DNA of 64,000 nt, taken from the NCBI GenBank assembly GCA_963805605.1, contig CAWDUX010000001.1, forward strand, positions 496,001 through 560,000, written 5' to 3'. The position numbers and the translations under genes were made by a program. The stretch is from Actinocatenispora sp963805605. GTDB lineage: Bacteria > Actinomycetota > Actinomycetes > Mycobacteriales > Micromonosporaceae. This document shows, piece after piece, positions 60,664 through 64,000 of the stretch. Position 1 is the first letter of the stretch. Every line of letters begins with the position of its first letter. The notes under the pieces are model-generated. The model saw nothing but the letters and a program-made list of their open reading frames with translations. It had not been told where the DNA came from and searched no databases.

Positions 60664-62570
60664 CAGACCGCCCACAGGTTGATGGTGCCGCCCTTCGGGG
60701 CGTCTCCGCCACCGCCCGGGCGCTGCGCCCGTACGGTGGCACCGTTGCCGCTGAGCCCGAAGATACGGACCTGGAAGCCGGCCCGTTCCAGGTCACGCTT
60801 GGCCCGGGGCACCTTCTCACCGACGACGTCTGGCACCTTGACCATCGGTGGCCCGGAGCTGACGGTCAGCTTGACCACGGCGTCGCGGCCGACGCGGCTG
60901 CCGGGGGCCGGGCTCTGGCTGATCACCTGTCCTTCGGGCACATTCTCGCTCTGCTGTTTGCTGGTCTTGGCCTTCAGCCCGGCGTCGGACAGCGTCTGCT
61001 GCGCGTCGTCCGCGGCGGCGCCGCGGACGTCGGGCACGGTGATCGGTGCGATGCCCTTGCTGACCACCAGATGGACCGCGCTGCCGGGCCGCAGCACGGT
61101 GCCTGCCTTGGGCGACACCGAAACGACCTTGCCGGATGGAACATTCGAGTCGTACTTCTCGGTCTGTGACGGCGTGAGACGCAGGCCGCGCAACGTCTCT
61201 GCGGCGCTGCCCGCGTCCTGCCCGACCAGGTCGGGGACCGTGTGGAGTTCCGGGCCCTTGGACAACACCACGGTGATCGTGCCGCCGGGCAGGATCCGGT
61301 CACCCGGTTGCGGGTCCTGGCTCAGTACGGTGTTGGTGGCCGCGGTCTCGGAGAACCGTGGGGTGCCCCACTCGACCTGGAAACCCTTGTGATGCGCGCG
61401 GTCGAGTGCGTCGGCCCGGCTGGCGGTCAGCAGTGACGGTGCGGTGGTGTAGCGCCCCGCGCCGAGCCACCAGCCACCGATACCGGCGACCAGACCCAGT
61501 ACGACCACCGCGATCAACCCGATCAGCGCGCCACGCCGGATCCTGCGCTGGCCTGGCGACCAGCCGACCTCCGGGGCCGGCGCCTGGTCCCACTGCGCCG
61601 GTGGCGCGGACCGGGGCGGTACCGGATGCTGCGCGACAGCGCGGTGGGTGACCGGCAGCGCGACGGTGTGGGTGCTCGGCGGTGCGCTCAACGTGCTGTG
61701 CCGGCGGGCGTCCTGCAGTTCGGCGAGGAACGCCACCGCGTCCGCTGGTCGGGCGTCGGGCTGCCGGCGGGTGGCCCGTACAGTCAGCGCGTCCAGCGCC
61801 GGTGGCAGCCCCGGCAGCAGGCGCGACGGCGCCGGCATGTCGGACTCGACGTGCTGGTATGCCACGTCCATCGAGGTCTTGCCCTGGTAGGGCACGGTGC
61901 CGGTGAGCAGCTCGAACAGTACGACGCCGGCGGAGTACACGTCGCTGCGCGCATCGGCCTGCCCGTGGCGGACCAGTTCCGGTGCGACGTAGGCGACGGT
62001 GGCCATCAACTGCCCACCGGTGGCGTCCTCGGTGCTGTGTTCCACGGCCCGGGCGAGGCCGAAGTCGGCGACCTTCACCACCGGGTTGAGCAGCGGGCCG
62101 GGGGCGGGGCCGTCCGGCTCGCCGATCAGGATGTTCTCCGGCTTGATGTCGCGGTGCACCAGCCTCGCCCGGTGTGCCGCGGCCAGGGCGGCGAGCATGG
62201 GCTCGGCGACGGCCAGCGCCTCGGCCGGGCTGAGTCGACCACGCGAGCCCAGCACGTCGCGCAGGGTGCGGCCGGGCACGTACTCCATCACCAGGTAGGG
62301 CAGGTTGCGGTGCTGGCCGGAGTCGAACACCGCCACCACGTTGGGGTGGGTGAGCTGCGCGATGGTCTTGGCCTCCCGCTCGAAGCGGGACAGGAAGTGC
62401 GCGTTGCCCGCGTACGAGGGGTGGATGATCTTGATCGCCACGATACGTTCCAGGCGCGTGTCGATCGCCTGGTACACGGTGGCCATGCCACCTTGGGCGA
62501 TCCGGGCCCGGATCCGGTACCGGCCGCTCAGGAGTTCGCCGACCAGCGGGTCGGTCACGGTCGCGTCCAT
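60663..62570 (-). CDS. pknL: PASTA-domain Ser/Thr protein kinase (PknL/PknB-like)
   Basis: This is a 635-residue transmembrane Hanks-type kinase. The catalytic domain (about 17-280) has IAQGGMATVY, VAIKII, the catalytic loop VHRDIKPENIL and DFGLA. A juxtamembrane Pro-rich linker leads to one TM helix (about 344-365). Four PASTA repeats (about 380-630) are marked by PDLVGQDAGSAAETL, VPDVRGAAADDAQQTL and VPDVVGEKVPRAK. The extracellular PASTA region senses muropeptides or lipid II in the family. The Rv2175c-like gene nearby, encoding the known PknL substrate in M. tuberculosis, supports pknL. ATG 62570 is chosen; the longer frame starts in unlikely sequence. Confidence 0.92.
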   Translation of the reverse strand: MDATVTDPLVGELLSGRYRIRARIAQGGMATVYQAIDTRLERIVAIKIIHPSYAGNAHFLSRFEREAKTIAQLTHPNVVAVFDSGQHRNLPYLVMEYVPGRTLRDVLGSRGRLSPAEALAVAEPMLAALAAAHRARLVHRDIKPENILIGEPDGPAPGPLLNPVVKVADFGLARAVEHSTEDATGGQLMATVAYVAPELVRHGQADARSDVYSAGVVLFELLTGTVPYQGKTSMDVAYQHVESDMPAPSRLLPGLPPALDALTVRATRRQPDARPADAVAFLAELQDARRHSTLSAPPSTHTVALPVTHRAVAQHPVPPRSAPPAQWDQAPAPEVGWSPGQRRIRRGALIGLIAVVVLGLVAGIGGWWLGAGRYTTAPSLLTASRADALDRAHHKGFQVEWGTPRFSETAATNTVLSQDPQPGDRILPGGTITVVLSKGPELHTVPDLVGQDAGSAAETLRGLRLTPSQTEKYDSNVPSGKVVSVSPKAGTVLRPGSAVHLVVSKGIAPITVPDVRGAAADDAQQTLSDAGLKAKTSKQQSENVPEGQVISQSPAPGSRVGRDAVVKLTVSSGPPMVKVPDVVGEKVPRAKRDLERAGFQVRIFGLSGNGATVRAQRPGGGGDAPKGGTINLWAV

Positions 62571-62756
62571 CGACCGCGAGTCTACGAGCGTTGGGCACGG
62601 AAGCCAGGGAGGCTGCTCGGGCTGGCGCCGTTTCGTGCCCTGGCGCCGTATTTTTGCACCCCGCTGTGCCGTCGCTCGCAGCCCGGAGGCGTTCCGTGCC
62701 GTCCGGTCTGCCGGCTGATGGCAGACCGGTAGCCCCACCTCAGGGAGTGGCCAGGC

Positions 62757-63293
62757 TCACGGGGAGGGCGCGGTCGAGTTCGAGGCACTCGGCGTCGAGG
62801 TGCTCGGGCTCGGGCTCGGCGACGGGCTCGGACTGGCCGTGGTGGGGGTCGGTTTCGGGGTGGTCGGTCTGGGTTTGGGCGTGGTGCGGGTCGGCCTCGG
62901 CCGGACAGTGGGGGAGTGTCCGCCAGGGATCGGTGCCGGGGCGGGTTCACCGGCGCCGGCCGGTGCCGACGGTGAGGCTGACGGTGAATGGCTGGCTGAC
63001 CGGCTCGGGGATGCGCTGGGTGTCTTGGCGGCGTCGGTGAGGGTGCCGTCGGCGGCGGACGACCGGTCGGACGCCGAGACCGCCGGTCGGGCCTGCGCCG
63101 GGGCGTCCCGGCCGTCGCCCGAGGTGACGGCGAAGGCGGTGCCGATGCCGCCGGCCGCGAGCAGCGCGGTCAGCCCGGCCACCGTGACGGCCCGGCGGGT
63201 GCCACCCTGCCCGATCAGTACCTGGACGAAGTCGTACCGGACGGTACGCAGCGCGCCGGATGCCTCGCGGCGTGCAGCCTGCCAGAAACTCAC
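62757..63293 (-). CDS. Membrane-anchored Ser/Pro/Thr-rich protein
   Basis: This 178-residue protein has a basic cytoplasmic start (FWQAARREASGALRTVRYDF), one TM segment (about 35-53; AVTVAGLTALLAAGGIGTAF) and an external low-complexity tail of Ser-Pro, Thr-Pro and Lys-Pro repeats (TPKPRPTTPKPTPTTASPSP). This is typical of a cell-wall spanning, possibly glycosylated stalk. GTG 63293 follows AAAGGACTCAG. It lies between pknL and the Rv2175c-like gene and may be a kinase accessory; there is no direct evidence. Confidence 0.7.
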   Translation of the reverse strand: MSFWQAARREASGALRTVRYDFVQVLIGQGGTRRAVTVAGLTALLAAGGIGTAFAVTSGDGRDAPAQARPAVSASDRSSAADGTLTDAAKTPSASPSRSASHSPSASPSAPAGAGEPAPAPIPGGHSPTVRPRPTRTTPKPRPTTPKPTPTTASPSPSPSPSPSTSTPSASNSTAPSP

Positions 63294-63404
63294 CTGAGTC
63301 CTTTCGGATCGTGACCTGCGCGGGGGTGGCGCGGGCCAGTGCAGACCATAACCACCTGTGGCCCTTGCTGGGAAACCCGAGCGCCGGCATGGCAGTCTGT
63401 CCGG

Positions 63405-63752
63405 GTGACCGACACGCCCAATGAACCAGCATCCTGGCTGGTCCTGCCCGATCTGGCCGAACGTTTCGAGATGCCGGTGAACCGGGTCCGCCAGCTGATC
63501 CGGGAGGGCCGGATCCTCGCCCTGCGCCGGGACGGAGTGCTGCGGGTCCCCGCCGAGCTTGTCCAGACGCCCACCGTTCTCAAGCACCTCCCCGGTGTGC
63601 TCACCCTGCTGCGCGATGCGGGTTACAGCGACGAAGAGGCCTTCCGGTGGCTCTACACACCCGACGACTCACTTCCCGGCGTACCGGCCGAAGCGCTCGG
63701 CGACAATCGGGCCACCGAAGTCAAGCGTCGCGCCCAGGCCCTCGGATTCTGA
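63405..63752 (+). CDS. Rv2175c-like DNA-binding protein (PknL substrate family)
   Basis: This 115-residue protein has a winged-helix start (LVLPDLAERFEMPVNRVRQL, IREGRILALRRDGVLRVP) and the family's C-terminal part (LRDAGYSDEEAFRWLYTPDD, VKRRAQALGF). In M. tuberculosis Rv2175c binds DNA and is phosphorylated by PknL, whose gene is adjacent; the same neighbourhood is seen here. The Thr-rich N-terminus (TDTPNEP) could hold the phosphosite. The start GTG 63405 has only a weak ribosome-binding site. Confidence 0.88.
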   Translation: MTDTPNEPASWLVLPDLAERFEMPVNRVRQLIREGRILALRRDGVLRVPAELVQTPTVLKHLPGVLTLLRDAGYSDEEAFRWLYTPDDSLPGVPAEALGDNRATEVKRRAQALGF

Positions 63753-63802
63753 CCGGCCGCACAGCCCTCCCGTTTCCCTATCGGGCAATACCGGGCTGAA
63801 CG

Positions 63803-64000
63803 TTACATATTCGATGTAATTGGTGAACCGCGGTGCCGGCGTACCGCGACGGTACCCAGTGCGAACAGCACCAGTACGTCCAGCGGTGCGCCGGCCCAGG
63901 CCGTGACCCGCGCCAGGCTGTAGCCGTCCGGCAGCACCAGCAGCGCCAGCACCACCAGCAGTACCGTCAACGCTTGCTGCACCCGTTCGTCGCGCACCGA
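63803..64000 (-). CDS. C-terminal end of a membrane protein, probably an MptA/MptB-type mannosyltransferase (5' part outside window)
   Basis: The last 65 residues of a polytopic protein are visible, open to the right edge. They contain two hydrophobic segments (ALTVLLVVLALLVLP and APLDVLVLFALGTVAV), the connecting PDGYSLARVTAWAG and a basic tail. The end resembles the C-terminus of polyprenol-phosphomannose-dependent alpha-1,6-mannosyltransferases. In mycobacteria mptA (Rv2174) lies exactly beside Rv2175c. The identification rests mainly on that synteny. Confidence 0.55.
   Translation of the reverse strand, partial: SVRDERVQQALTVLLVVLALLVLPDGYSLARVTAWAGAPLDVLVLFALGTVAVRRHRGSPITSNM

Overview
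The window is chromosomal DNA of a GC-rich actinomycete (about 70% G+C by eye). Genes show strong G/C third-position bias, many GTG starts with purine-rich ribosome-binding sites, and short intergenic gaps. The family content fits this: F420-type enzymes, RNase AS, a PASTA kinase beside an Rv2175c-like protein, class II DAHP synthase, RelA/SpoT-type and HTH-NB-ARC-TPR proteins, and a probable polyprenol-phosphomannose mannosyltransferase at the right edge. A member of the Micromonosporales is my best guess, but the sequence alone does not prove it. No rRNA, tRNA, CRISPR array, transposase or phage module was seen.

Layout. 0-9 kb: a TetR gene (cut by the left edge) divergent from a DHA2 exporter, a spermidine-synthase-fold protein, a YdcF-like/RelA-SpoT gene pair, a truncated alditol oxidase, a MarR regulator and a ClC channel fused to CBS and RCK_C-like domains. 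9-15.3 kb: a deazaflavin-dependent enzyme, a YjbR-type protein, an AlkZ-type (HTH_42) DNA glycosylase relative, and small stress-type genes (SRPBCC, hemerythrin, DUF6328-like), with a decayed luciferase-like gene. 15.4-20 kb: a deletion scar joins a beheaded TPP enzyme to a curtailed enolase-superfamily gene, which is coupled to a large FAD/Fe-S oxidoreductase. 20-29.7 kb: small proteins, a secreted protein, a hydrolase, a zinc-ribbon membrane protein, an M50 site-2 protease, an SDR and an XRE-TPR regulator. Two related mini-operons, each pairing a Cys-rich peptide with a small GDLL...GYEI protein, also lie here.

29.7-35.8 kb is the most interesting stretch. An HTH-NB-ARC-TPR regulator is divergent from an unusual operon. 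That operon has a 26-residue peptide gene, a perfect GC hairpin, a PaaK-like adenylate-forming enzyme, and an overlapping polytopic membrane protein carrying YD and GLGD motifs like presenilin-type intramembrane proteases. It reads like a peptide modification and processing or signalling system that I do not recognise. 35.8-42 kb: a flavin monooxygenase frameshifted at a 7-bp tandem repeat, a Fur/Zur regulator, and two S-adenosylhomocysteine hydrolase paralogues flanking a MerR regulator.

42-64 kb is mostly housekeeping: Crp, a DUF1028-glpK operon, RNase AS, a probable PPi-type phosphofructokinase, proC, proVWX osmoprotectant transport, a TetR-controlled exporter, class II DAHP synthase, threonine aldolase, an FHA protein, an SGNH lipase, then endonuclease IV coupled to a PASTA Ser/Thr kinase, a Ser/Pro-rich membrane protein and the Rv2175c homologue. 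The right end matches the mycobacterial Rv2174-Rv2179c neighbourhood in content. At least five broken genes lie in the left two thirds, and none was seen after 42 kb.
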